Source: Nosema muscidifuracis (taxonomy: Eukaryota > Microsporidia > Nosematidae). From it: DNA of 64,000 nucleotides. The notes beneath the pieces were generated by a model. The model was given only the letters and a program-made list of their open reading frames with translations. It made no database searches and was not told where the DNA came from. The DNA lies in NCBI GenBank assembly GCA_028335825.1, contig JAIOKI010000025.1, positions 248,001 to 312,000 on the forward strand, given 5' to 3'. This document shows, in pieces, positions 50,863 through 61,666 of this stretch. A program made the position numbers and the translations under genes. Position 1 is the stretch's first letter. Each line of letters opens with the position of its first letter.

Positions 50863-52584
50863 TTAGGCAAATCCAAATTCCATCGTAGAATTAATTGCCG
50901 CAATTAAATTTTCACGCAGTTCATCACGACTACTTTGTTCAGGAATATTAATTTTATTAAAACATGTATTAGCTGTTGGAAGTTTGTCTCTTACGCTAGA
51001 TTTATTAATTTTACATATAGTAAATCTAGTATTTACTTCGTTTCTTCTTAGGTTTTTAAATTCACCTAATGGAACTCTTGATAATCCTGTACAAAACCTT
51101 AATAATTTTCTTTTATTTTCTAAATTAAAATCACTTACTATTTCCCAAAACCATTTGATGGTATCATTTTCTGGACTAAAATGTTTATATTTAGTATTAT
51201 TTTTCCAATCTTCTACATCAATATCTTCAATTCCGCATATGAGCAATTCTAATTCGTCAGAATTAAATATTGTGAGAAGATCTTCCTCTAATAAATTATA
51301 AATACCTTCTCTTATATTAGATAATTGTGATTCTATAATACCAGTTACTCGACTTTTAACATATAACTCTATATATTCTAATTTATTATAATCAGTAACT
51401 TCAATATTTTCACCATTTAACTTGAGATTAATAGTTTTTATATCAGTTTTCGATTTATCTAATTTACTATCATTTGATTCTTCTGTTATGTAATATGAGA
51501 ATGTAAGATCTAATCCGTCTACAGAATCATTCTTTATATGCATTAGAGAATTATAAAGAGTCTCATCCATTTCTTTAATATCTAAAATATCACAGTTTTG
51601 ATTTAGTATATATTTATAAACTGATCTATTAAAATTTAGATCTATATTGTAGTCATATATAATAGAAATAGCTATTATCTTACCTAAAAATCTATAATAT
51701 ATTAAATAATGATTCTTTTTAGCATCGCTTCTATAAGTTGGACGAACTGTTAAATTTTTTTCAGATGTATAAGAAAAAGGACCAGTACTAGGATCTATAA
51801 TATTGTTTACTAGTAAATCTAACCACTCTTTTATAAGACCTGAGGCATCACAACCGTTTTCTTCTTGAAACGAAATTTTTATTTTCTTTGTTCTAAGATC
51901 TTCTATGCTAATATCTTTTAATGCTAACATTGAACTTTCAAGAATATCATTTCTCTTAACATCGATAATTAAATCGCTGTTTGTAGAACGTAAATTACTT
52001 TTAATTTTCTTATGAATATATTTTTTTTTATCTTCAAAATTCATAGAGGTAACTTCAGTATCAAATACTTTAGAAATAGTAGTAACATTATTTTCTATAT
52101 TATCCATAGCATAAACTAAAAAATTATTGGCATAACTATTATATAAATTATTATTATATTTTTCATCAGAATCATTAACATCGTTTTTTGGGCTTAATGT
52201 TTCTTGTTTTACATTTTTTGAATTATTTCCGCTAAATTCTTTATTTTTTAGTATATAAGTAGTTTTAATATTAGGACTTTTTCGAAATGAATATGTCCTA
52301 CTAGTCGTTTTCATTTTCTTATCCTGAATATCTTTATTATTGTTTGAATTAGTTGTTTCTAGATCTGCATCATTTTCATAGTCTTGATAAAACAGGCTCT
52401 TAGAATCTTTATTAATTTCTTTTGTAATTGATTTTTTATGATATTTATATTGATTATTAGTCTGAATAGGTTTATTTATATCTCTAAAAAGTTTTATTGA
52501 GAATCTTTCATTATTCGGCTTTTTTGTAATAAAAATAACCAAAATTGCTAACAAAATAAAAAAGATAGAAATAAAATCTTTCAT
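50863..52584 (-). CDS. membrane-anchored HECT-type E3 ubiquitin ligase
   Basis: Transfers ubiquitin through a thioester on its own cysteine. The 573-residue product begins with a hydrophobic anchor (about 3-19, FISIFFILLAILVIFIT), then a disordered Lys/Asn/Ser-rich linker (about 20-190), then a HECT domain (about 200-573). Seen in order are ISFQEENGCDASGLIKEW (the substrate-face motif), RFLGKIIAISI, a C-lobe, LPTANTCFNKINIP with the catalytic Cys541, and a terminal FGFA. No WW, C2 or other substrate domains exist. The ATG at 52584 follows CCC (GGG at 52601-52603); the longer frame starts at a TTG. An anchored HECT with the ligase domain on one side of a membrane is uncommon. Confidence 0.92.
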   Translation of the reverse strand: MKDFISIFFILLAILVIFITKKPNNERFSIKLFRDINKPIQTNNQYKYHKKSITKEINKDSKSLFYQDYENDADLETTNSNNNKDIQDKKMKTTSRTYSFRKSPNIKTTYILKNKEFSGNNSKNVKQETLSPKNDVNDSDEKYNNNLYNSYANNFLVYAMDNIENNVTTISKVFDTEVTSMNFEDKKKYIHKKIKSNLRSTNSDLIIDVKRNDILESSMLALKDISIEDLRTKKIKISFQEENGCDASGLIKEWLDLLVNNIIDPSTGPFSYTSEKNLTVRPTYRSDAKKNHYLIYYRFLGKIIAISIIYDYNIDLNFNRSVYKYILNQNCDILDIKEMDETLYNSLMHIKNDSVDGLDLTFSYYITEESNDSKLDKSKTDIKTINLKLNGENIEVTDYNKLEYIELYVKSRVTGIIESQLSNIREGIYNLLEEDLLTIFNSDELELLICGIEDIDVEDWKNNTKYKHFSPENDTIKWFWEIVSDFNLENKRKLLRFCTGLSRVPLGEFKNLRRNEVNTRFTICKINKSSVRDKLPTANTCFNKINIPEQSSRDELRENLIAAINSTMEFGFA

Positions 52585-52600
52585 GTTATTCGAAATATGA

Positions 52601-52603
52601 GGG
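52601..52603 (-). promoter_or_regulatory. CCC start-proximal motif (minus strand)
   Basis: CCC on the minus strand lies 16 bases before the ATG at 52584 and inside the longest open frame, favouring the shorter product. The spacing is wider than usual, so the call is less firm. Confidence 0.45.
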
Positions 52604-53289
52604 CTCAATCATGAGATTATTTATATTTCATTTATTTTGCTACATATTTAATTACTATAAATAATTGGTTCTTAAATATATTAAATTAAAATTTAACTCC
52701 TTTAATATAAAATTCATTTTGTACTAAATCCTAATAAAAAAATACAATATGTGATAACAATTTTATAACCGATTTTTTTTAATTTTAAACGTCATCTTCT
52801 TATGATCTTTGTATTTAAATTAAAATAATAATTAAAAGGTGTTTAATTAAGTTAAAACTTAAAAATATTCTGCAAAAAAAGATAATTCTAAAAGAGGCAT
52901 GTGTTTATTGGATAAAAGCATAAGGAAATATGTTAAATCAATAGATATTAGTAGAATTTTATTTATAAAACAAAAAAGTTCCTTTTCAAAAGACTTTAGA
53001 ATTATTTCTTATGTTATCCTATTTAAAACGTTAAGTTTTTGATACCAGTTAAAAAATTATAAATAATCGCTTGAAACTAAAGCAAGTTAATAATTTCAGG
53101 TCTGAGAATGTTTAATTTTAATACAAAAAATTGCAATTTCTAGTATCAAATTTGTTAAAACTATTTTTATAGATTAAACATACATCAATATTGATAAAAT
53201 AGTTATTTAACTGCCTAATATGATTTAGTTTCAATTAAATTGAATAATTAGCTAAGTATTAAGTTTTGTTTTCTCCTAAATAAAGATGA

Positions 53290-53890
53290 GTCAACATTGC
53301 AACGGATAAAAGAAGACAGCCAATTACTTTTCAACAAGATGTGAAAAGATATTAGGAATTGACTATATTTAATATCACAATGAAATTGTCAAATGCCTTT
53401 ATGTGCTTCTCTGCAAAAAAATACAATATAATATCTAAAATAAAAAAACGAGAGGTTACTCCGTGCAACAAATAATTGTTGATAATGGGGTTGAATTAGT
53501 ATGGATACAACTATTAAAACAGATGTGAAATTAAGAATGACAAATCAACTATATTGATCATTGATAAAAGAATTAGACATATTGTATATAGATGTTACTT
53601 CATTTAAAATTTTCAACAAATTAAAAATTTAATGCATTGACGAATACATTAAAATTAATACATAGATGTAAAATAACAATAATACCATATGTCGTTCATG
53701 GAATGGTATAACGAATAAATAGCATAAATACAGAAAATTGTTGGAAGTTTTAAACCAAATACAAGCGTACATCTAGTCAATCACTTAAAGAAATCTCTCG
53801 AGAGTATTTCGATGGAGTACAGAAGAAAAAGAAAAGAAAATAATAAGACTATGGGACAAATTAAGGTCATTTGTAATACGGCAGATTCTT
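53290..53890 (+). mobile_element. integrase-like retroelement fossil
   Basis: Separate short peptides recall an integrase: IIVDNGVEL near 53475 (the DNG-x-E catalytic-site motif) and IPYVVHGMV near 53690 (comparable to SPYHHQSNGRV of the 49.5-kb element). The part 53726-53885 recurs as fossils at 13460 (reverse) and the part near 53700 at 5283. Old, broken many times; family probably LTR-retroelement integrase, not the same lineage as the 49.5-kb element. Confidence 0.45.
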
Positions 53891-53986
53891 ACAGTCTATT
53901 GGCAATATGAGATCAAGGAAATAACATTAACCTTCAAATAAATTAAATTTATTCTAAATAAATACAATTTGTTAAAAGTAAATAAT

Positions 53987-55609
53987 TTATTTCATTATCT
54001 CACTCAACTCATCTTTTAAAGGTAACTCTTGTAAGTTTTCCTTGATAAGAATTTTTTTGTTGTCTTCTGATTTATAATAAATCATATTATTTCTGCTAAT
54101 TGGTGTATATCTCTTAGTCAAATGAGCTAAAATATTAAAGATAGATGTGAGTTCATAATCAAGTATATATGTAACATCTTTCAAATCTTTCATAACATAC
54201 TTGAAAATATTAAATGCTGAATTATCATCTTTAGGTATACCTAACTTATTTAGTATCTCATCATATAGTTCCTTCCAGTGATACTCCTCAGTCTTGTAGT
54301 CATTTGATAAATATACTTCATTAAGAACTTTTCCAAATAAAATCGTTAAATAGTTAAAATGTCTGAATTTAGGAATGGGTCTTATTTTGAGTATTCTTTT
54401 TTTAATAATTTCGTCAAATAAATTATCGTAAGCTATTTCTAAAGCATCTTTTTTATCTTGATTTAAAATTCTTAAAGAATAGCTTAGGTTCATTATATCT
54501 TCAAATTCGTTGTTTGTTATTATCTTAAGACTCTTGAGTAAATGAAGGAATATTATTGAATATGATGAGTAATATGATTTGATGATCTTGTTAATAATCA
54601 ATAATTTCATATCATCAGTTAGTGAATAATACAATAGACTAGCTGAAAATAAATCTTCATTTTTAAGGTTCAGTGAAGAGGAAAAAAACTCTTTCATATC
54701 TTCAAACATTTCTTTGGAAATATTTCTTTTATCTAATGATCCTGAAATATAAAGTTTTCCATCAATGCTTAAATTGTCTTCATAAAAAATATAAGGGAAA
54801 TTATTATCGAATAAAGACGAAGTGTTATTTTTTTCGTTTTCTTTAATTGAAGTGTTCTTGATAAAACCTTCTTGAATATTCATGGTATTATTGCAGAATA
54901 TAGTGTAAGAAGAACATTTAAAGCTTTCAAATAGTCTTATTAATAAATCTTTGTCTGACAATTTTGTAAACTCGTAATCTATTAAAATTTCAGTAAAATA
55001 TTTTCTGATATTGAATTCGTCAAAATTTATAATGAAATAATATAAACTATCTTTTCGTTTAAAAATAAAATTTATAATAATATTATCACCATTATAAACA
55101 AAATCTGATGACTTCAATATTCTTCCAAAAAAGTAAAATAAAAGATCACAATCTCTTAATATTCGTATTGTATGATTTTTATGATACTCTTTGATATTCT
55201 TTATAAAAGCTTCAACAATTTTTTCCTCAGTTCTTACAATAGGATATGCTGATAAATTATAAATTATTTCGTAGTCAATGACTCTATCTCTAAAATTCTC
55301 ATCAAGGAATTCTGTAAATGAACATGTCTTATTTTCTCCATATGTTATCATAATATTATTTTCAGAATCTAATACAAAATTGAATTTTACAGAATTAAGT
55401 ATTGTTTGTTCACCTTCAGCTATAAATTTCTCTCTCCACCAACTTTTAGAAGGATGAAAATTTATATTGATCAAAAGAGGTTTTTTCTTCAGATCAATTT
55501 CTTCGAATTCCTTATTCTGATATTTCCTAATTATTGTATCTTGTATATCTTCATAAAAGTTTTTTAATGATATTGATGTCATTATGTTATAGATATAAAG
55601 AAGAATCAT
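53987..55609 (-). CDS. secreted protein, paralog of 61667 (family A)
   Basis: Unrecognised, 540 residues. The N-terminus MILLYIYNIMTSISLKN is a short hydrophobic leader. The body is mixed, mostly helical. It aligns with the 61667 product at two places: YEDNLSIDGKLY...ISKEMFEDMKEFF against YDEEISVDKNLE...ISKDQFEGIKNYY, and SSYSIIFLHLLKSLKIITNNEFEDIM against SYKGIILINILYSLAIITKSQFKDYL (split for length). Overall length is also the same (540 and 541). CCCC (GGGG at 55610-55613) touches the ATG. A secreted, host-facing role is inference. Confidence 0.85.
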   Translation of the reverse strand: MILLYIYNIMTSISLKNFYEDIQDTIIRKYQNKEFEEIDLKKKPLLININFHPSKSWWREKFIAEGEQTILNSVKFNFVLDSENNIMITYGENKTCSFTEFLDENFRDRVIDYEIIYNLSAYPIVRTEEKIVEAFIKNIKEYHKNHTIRILRDCDLLFYFFGRILKSSDFVYNGDNIIINFIFKRKDSLYYFIINFDEFNIRKYFTEILIDYEFTKLSDKDLLIRLFESFKCSSYTIFCNNTMNIQEGFIKNTSIKENEKNNTSSLFDNNFPYIFYEDNLSIDGKLYISGSLDKRNISKEMFEDMKEFFSSSLNLKNEDLFSASLLYYSLTDDMKLLIINKIIKSYYSSYSIIFLHLLKSLKIITNNEFEDIMNLSYSLRILNQDKKDALEIAYDNLFDEIIKKRILKIRPIPKFRHFNYLTILFGKVLNEVYLSNDYKTEEYHWKELYDEILNKLGIPKDDNSAFNIFKYVMKDLKDVTYILDYELTSIFNILAHLTKRYTPISRNNMIYYKSEDNKKILIKENLQELPLKDELSEIMK

Positions 55610-56102
55610 GGGGTATCATATTTTCACAGCTTTTATAGTTTTTTTAATTAAATTTAAAAAGCTAGGTAATTAAAAATTAAATTTCTCTGATTAAGATATT
55701 ATTGATAATTTTCACATTTGAATCAATTTTATTTCTAAAATATTTTTTATTTTCTAAATATTCATCATATAATATAATAGCATCATTTTATTTTTGAAAA
55801 ATAATTGTAGAATTTCATACCTAATAAAAAATATATTTAAGAATGTTTTATCGAATTTTATATTTACATTTTTCATAATTTAATTTATCATTTAATTTGC
55901 AATAATTTATTTATTCTTTTTGAAAATAAATTAAATTAAAAATACTTAAAAACGAAAGGAGAATAAAAAGTTTTAAGGATTTATCCAGAATTAATTTTAA
56001 TAAATATATATTATAAACTTCTTTAAAATAAGGAGCTACTCAAAAATATTATTTTTTGTATGTTCAATAAATTTAATAATAATTCTAAATGAATGTTTTT
56101 TT

Positions 56103-56273
56103 ATGATTAAATACTTTTTAATTTATATTTTAGTGATTTCACAAAACGAAACACCTATGATGAATTTTAATACTCTATATATTATTGTTTTAAAAATACT
56201 AATATTTGAATATATTTCAATTGATATATCAATAAGATGCAGTGGGCATTATAGAATAAAAATCTTTTCTTAG
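56103..56273 (+). CDS. 56-residue secreted or membrane peptide
   Basis: A short frame whose N-terminus MIKYFLIYILVISQN resembles the leader of the 41480 peptide (MIFLYIFSILCSQN). A second hydrophobic stretch follows, then SIRCSGHYRIKIFS. No CCC motif. It may be a real tiny gene or the front of a decayed secreted protein. Confidence 0.35.
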   Translation: MIKYFLIYILVISQNETPMMNFNTLYIIVLKILIFEYISIDISIRCSGHYRIKIFS

Positions 56274-56389
56274 AAAGAAAGCCATTAAAAAGTAGATTAT
56301 CTATCAAGTTAATGTATAGAATATTTAGTTTTGGTTATATGAGACAAAATTATAAGCATTACAATTTATTTATTTACAAAGCTTAAGAA

Positions 56390-56660
56390 TATCTTTTTGC
56401 AAGGTCATATTGTCCGAATGAATATCGAAATCAGATCAAAATTTATACTATAAATAAAACTTATATATGCATATTTATAATCTTCACGGCAATCACTGAA
56501 CTTTCCTTTACAATTATAGGGCAAGAATTATTACATTTGTTGAACGAAATTCTAAAAAACTTCCAATGCGCATATAGAATTGAGACAAAAAAAGCCAGAC
56601 ATAGATACTTCTATGACAGGCTCTATGAAGTCTCAAGAGATGGAAAATACATTATATAAA
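56390..56660 (+). pseudogene. GC-richer decayed coding patch
   Basis: Short coding-like runs such as GQELLHLLNEILKNFQCAYR and HRYFYDRLYEVSRDGKY appear in one frame, ending in a stop near 56657. The YDRL core faintly resembles the fossil at 13460/53726. The origin is undecided between host gene and mobile element. Confidence 0.25.
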
Positions 56661-56865
56661 CGAGGAATAAAACTAAATCAATTTCCCTTTAAAACGTTCT
56701 TTTTCAACTAATTCAATAATAGTAAATTTAAATACAATGATAAAATATTATTAAAATAAAGAGATCTATTTAGTTCTACGTAAAAGAATGTAAGATTTAA
56801 TTTTATTATCAAAAGATCAATTAAGATGAGAAAGAAAATATATCAATGAACCTTTTAAGTTTTAA

Positions 56866-57567
56866 TTAAACATTTCCTTCAACCTTCTGTTTTTGACTTT
56901 TTTTACATTTTGAATATATATTCTGTATAAGCTTATAAGTAAAAAAACCAAAGGCAGAAAAAACGAATATTCCTAATAAGTACCCATAGAGATAAATAGA
57001 ATCATACATATTTTCAGATTCACTAATTGGTAGAGGTAATGAGGATTCATTATAATCAAGAATTTCATCAATTTTTAATATTGATCTGATATTTCTTAAA
57101 GATATATTATCTAATTTAAAATGTACTAATTTTAAATTAAATTCATCGAGGCCTATAGATTTTTCGATATAATCAATTTGATAAAAGAAGTTAGGATTTT
57201 TACAATCCTTTACTGAAGTTGGTTGAATTAGTTTTACAAAACACTTGGGATCATTTTGACATTCTTGTTTTAGTTCATATACTGTACATTGTAATTGATC
57301 ATAATATATTGGATCATCATTACATAAATTTTCGATTCCCTTCGTAATTCTATCTCCTAATGTTTGACTATGACGATATTGTTTATAATCGTACATTACA
57401 CCATCAGAAATTCTTATATTATAGTTATTACAATATACATAGTTCTTTAATAAGAATAGATTATTAGTTGTCAAATCATGACAAATATGATCAAATTGAA
57501 AATCTAAAAATGAATCAGCAACACAATTATGATTACATTTGCATATTTGTCTTGTAAATTGTATCAT
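56866..57567 (-). CDS. cysteine-rich single-pass membrane protein
   Basis: Unrecognised, 233 residues. The N-terminal 150 residues contain about 11 cysteines in pairs (CKCNHNC, CNDDP, CTVYELKQECQNDPKC), as in extracellular disulfide-rich domains. A hydrophobic helix (about 192-215, YLYGYLLGIFVFSAFGFF) and a basic tail follow. This is the layout of a type I membrane protein, yet no signal peptide precedes it. Upstream, the frame continues for 21 codons (including NNSEIEHFLNNFPRC) to a TAA at 57631-57633 and beyond that to an ATG at 57690. The true start may have been lost to that stop, or lie in a missed exon. Confidence 0.7.
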   Translation of the reverse strand: MIQFTRQICKCNHNCVADSFLDFQFDHICHDLTTNNLFLLKNYVYCNNYNIRISDGVMYDYKQYRHSQTLGDRITKGIENLCNDDPIYYDQLQCTVYELKQECQNDPKCFVKLIQPTSVKDCKNPNFFYQIDYIEKSIGLDEFNLKLVHFKLDNISLRNIRSILKIDEILDYNESSLPLPISESENMYDSIYLYGYLLGIFVFSAFGFFTYKLIQNIYSKCKKSQKQKVEGNV

Positions 57568-58135
57568 ACATCTTGGAAAATTATTAAGAAAGTGTTCAAT
57601 TTCAGAATTATTTATACATAAATTGGTTATTTAAGTATCCAATTTCATATCATATTTAAGCACTTTGTAATTGTTTATAGTGATTTTCATTTATTTTAAA
57701 TTTTATAAATAAATATCACTATTGATCTAATTAATGTAATCAAAGTTTATTTATATTAAATATTTGATTATTAATTTATTTTAACTTTCTTACAGTACAC
57801 TTAAAATATACAAATTATACTATTTCTTATATAGTGATAATAATCTACAAATCTTAGCTGTATTTATAATTTAATTAAATGTAACGATTGATACAAAAAA
57901 TGAGTTACTTAAATATGAAATGTAGCTCTTATTTGTTAAATAACTATACATTATAGATAAAATATATATAATTTGATCATTATTTTTTTTATTAATAGAT
58001 TTTCTTATGCTGTATTTTTATGATACACCAAACAATTATAAAATCGAATTATAAATTTATTTTTTTAATTCATATTTGTTGATTGGTAAATGATAAATTT
58101 ATTTGCTAATAAATATAGAACTACAAAATTATTAA
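57568..58135. other. gene-free interval
   Basis: Apart from the possible N-terminal extension of the 56866 gene (57568-57690, minus strand) nothing is seen. Confidence 0.55.
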
Positions 58136-59470
58136 TTAAAGTATTTTATTATCTTCTAATATCTTTATTACACATTGCATTGTCATGTTTGACATAAATT
58201 TAATTATTATATTGTTGTAGCAATAGTTATCAAATATTCTATTTAATACGTAATAATAATCCCGTGGTTGATTTTCATCTATCAAATTTAAGAATATTCC
58301 ATGAATTTCGATATTTTCTCTTAATGAATCTTTTGATTTTGTTTTATAATATTTTAAAAATAACTCTGATTTTTTTTTCTTTTTATATTTTGAAAAATCT
58401 TTTAAATCTAAAATAAACTTAGGATTTAAACACATAATTAAATATAATAATCTGTCCATCAAAAAAAATTCTAAATTTTTCTTTGTATAAACTTTACCTT
58501 TTCTATAATAAATAATTATATGAAATAAAAGTCTAACTAAACAGTTAATATTTTTTTTCCTTGTAAGAATGTCAAAAAGACATTTGTAGAGTATAATTTT
58601 GTCTAAAGGATCTTCAATAATATTTATACTTTCTATTATACATGAAATTATTGTCTCTTTAGATATTTTCTTGTCATTGATTTCTTGATAAACTTTTTCT
58701 GTTTTTTTATTCAATTTTGTGACATTTCTTTTAGTAAATAAATAAATAGAAAAATTAAGATTTCTTTTGTACTTATAATAAATTTGATATAATTCGTTTT
58801 TTTCATTAAAGTATGCATAATTTCTTATGTTTAATTTGCTAAAGTCGAATTCCTTAATGAATTTCATATATTTAAATATTAGATCAATATTATCAAGATA
58901 TTCATTAGAATTATAAAACCCATCAATTTGAAATATGTTGGGTATAAACATATGATTCTTCATTATATCTAATAAGATGTCTTTATAAACTTCATAAGAT
59001 TTATGCTTATTGTTTATTAAATTCAATAAATATTTATAGTGAGATTTTACTTGTTTCATATCATTGTGAAACATAGATAAAGTCTTATTAAACAAGAAAA
59101 AATCATCTATTGGAAGAATTATTGTGTTATAATGATTAGCAAGATTAATTGTTCTACTCTCATAAGATTGATTTGATTCATTTTGCAAAGTAACAGAATT
59201 TTGATCTAATTTCAGATAAAGATTGTCAATAAACGTATTTAAAGATAAATAATCTTCGTTTATTCTGCATCTTTCTAATATCTCATAACGTATAACTGAA
59301 TTATTTTCATAATTATCTGAGGTATCAATCATAAAATCAGATTCATCTAGAGGTCCCAAATCAATAGGTATGTAATCTTTACTTGGAAGTATCTCTTTTG
59401 TCACATACATCTCATTAGAATTATTCTTTGTACCATTTATAATCAAAAAGTATAGAGTTTTCAAAAACAT
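58136..59470 (-). CDS. secreted helical protein, unknown
   Basis: Unrecognised, 444 residues. A short hydrophobic start (MFLKTLYFLIING) may be a signal peptide. The body is helical, Lys/Asn/Ile-rich, with a basic run KYKKKKKSELFLKYYKTKSK near residue 365. No known motif and no CCC motif. Its size and composition match the 15379, 19736 and 53987 group of unknown proteins, but I find no clear alignment. Confidence 0.78.
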   Translation of the reverse strand: MFLKTLYFLIINGTKNNSNEMYVTKEILPSKDYIPIDLGPLDESDFMIDTSDNYENNSVIRYEILERCRINEDYLSLNTFIDNLYLKLDQNSVTLQNESNQSYESRTINLANHYNTIILPIDDFFLFNKTLSMFHNDMKQVKSHYKYLLNLINNKHKSYEVYKDILLDIMKNHMFIPNIFQIDGFYNSNEYLDNIDLIFKYMKFIKEFDFSKLNIRNYAYFNEKNELYQIYYKYKRNLNFSIYLFTKRNVTKLNKKTEKVYQEINDKKISKETIISCIIESINIIEDPLDKIILYKCLFDILTRKKNINCLVRLLFHIIIYYRKGKVYTKKNLEFFLMDRLLYLIMCLNPKFILDLKDFSKYKKKKKSELFLKYYKTKSKDSLRENIEIHGIFLNLIDENQPRDYYYVLNRIFDNYCYNNIIIKFMSNMTMQCVIKILEDNKIL

Positions 59471-61666
59471 TATGGATATAAAATATTCAAATTTATATAA
59501 TTTTTTAAATATTCACTTAATTGAAATATATTAATTTCTGTCAATAAACAAATTCTCATAACTATGAATTTATTACAATAAAAAATTATAACAATACTTT
59601 TATACACGTAATTTAACTTAGATAAATAGAATAAATTTATTCAATTTTCAAATATTGTAATGAGCAAACAATTATTTAAAAACTGATTAACTATTTTCAA
59701 ATACAATAATAATAAATTAAAAAATTTATTATCTTTTTTAATCTATATAAGATTTAAGAGAATGTTTTTGATTAAATAATTTTAATTGATAACAATTTAC
59801 AAAATAATATTTTTTATATAAATTAGGATGATATAATAACAAATTTACAATCTGTATAGATGTAGATAAATTAGAAAACATAAACACAGAATATGATGTC
59901 AAAAATTAGAAAATGACTTAAGTGAATATAAAATTTCGTATGAGTTAAAATAAATATAAAACAATATTTCTACGACTAGTAGCTTATTTTATGAATATAG
60001 AAGATGGTTAATTTTTTACAACTTGTAATAAATATTTATAATATTATTTATGTAAATAAATACATTCATATTACATAAATCAGTAAAATTGTTAGAAATA
60101 TTTATTTAATAAACAAATTATTTTTATTTTGATAATTTTTTCTATTCATCAACAATAAAACATATAAATAACTATTTAATAAATTTATGAATAATTTTGT
60201 AAATACTATCATTTTTAATCTAAGTTATGTTCTTTGATTTATTTATTATAAATAATATTTTCAATATAGATTTTTCTTAAGTTAATTCTAAAAATAATAT
60301 TAAATCATTGATTTAAACATTTAATTTATATTATCTTCAATGAAAAAAATTCTATTATTTGTATTATAAAATCTAAATTTCATAAAAACTAATTTTAGAA
60401 TATGAAACACTATTGATAACAAAAATTCCAAGAGTTGCGAACTGAAGCGTATTTAAAATAGATGATGACATAATCAAATTTCTTTAACAGATATGAAATG
60501 TATATGGAAACAGTAATGCAATCAATATTTTTAATATTAAAACGTCATTATATTACAACATGGATGATTTTAAACCCTTATAAATAAGGATGAAACGAAA
60601 AAATATAATTACATTTTTAAACTCTTTTCTATTTTTAGCAAAAACTTGACTAACAGATATAATGTGATTTTATAATTCAAGAACTGTAGAAGTAAAGAAA
60701 AGACATTAGAATGAACTGATATTAATCATTGAGAATCTCTGTACAAAAATAAGATGAGAATTATATGTATGTAATGACGTGAGAAAGAGTTTTTACATAT
60801 TTCTTGAACTATATAGAATTAAGATAGGTCTAGACGGATGTGTTCAATACAGAGTGTTTAAAATGACTCTAGAAATATAAACATGGTCAGTTCAGAGACT
60901 CAATCTCTGAGGACCACAAATAGAGCAATTCAAATAATCGGATCCTATCAATTTGGAATAGAAAACTCAAACATGAAGATACCCAAATCTTTTATTTAAT
61001 GGTAGATTTATAATAAAATGATGAGACTATACTTTGTTTTAATAGATAGGTTAAATATGTTCTAATATATATCTAGATATTAATCTTTTATAGTACATAT
61101 ATGTTTATTTATATCGTCAATAATTAATACTAAACATCAAAACCTCTGATTTTTTATATTTTTAAACAAAACTTAACATAAAATATCTTTATGTTTATAT
61201 TTATACTGACAAAGTGATACCATATTTTCAAAAATAGCATATTAATATTTTAATATCTCATTCTTATTATGATGTTGAAATTCTAAGCTATCTACTACTT
61301 AATTGTTAATAAAATAGATAAAAGTTCATATAGAGAATTTTGATTATTAATGTACTTGTTCAATATAAAATTTTATACTAAAAAATTACACTATCTAAAC
61401 ATTTATTTTATCTACTAAATTTACTCATTTGAAAGTGTTATATCATCAACCAACATTGTGTATTATTTATAAGACATATAAAAGTTATTTAAAGGGTTAA
61501 AATTTATAATAAAAAAAAGATTACAATCATCTTATAATTATAGAGAGGTTAAAAAATAAAAGAGATTATACATTCACAAAATAAATTAAATTTAAGGCCA
61601 TAAATTACTATAAAATTAGAATTTATATGTATAGAGTTTAAAATATAAAATTAACGTTTTAATAAA
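59471..61666. other. gene-free interval with scattered remnants
   Basis: No intact gene in 2.2 kb. At 60590 an ATG behind CCC (60575-60577) opens a 19-codon leader-like frame (MKRKNIITFLNSFLFLAKT) that then stops; it may be the front of a dead secreted-protein gene. A GC-richer patch lies at 60840-60990. Confidence 0.6.
60590..60649 (+). pseudogene. leader-only remnant of a secreted-protein gene
   Basis: The start context (CCC, then ATG 13 bases on) and a 19-residue signal-peptide-like sequence are intact, but a TGA follows directly at 60647-60649 and no coding-like frame continues. Probably a dead gene; chance cannot be excluded for so short a frame. Confidence 0.3.

Larger units (their letters stand above)
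52585..53986. other. gene-free interval with an integrase fossil
   Basis: No intact gene. From about 53290 to 53890 lies an old integrase-like fossil, listed separately; the rest is AT-rich. Confidence 0.65.
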
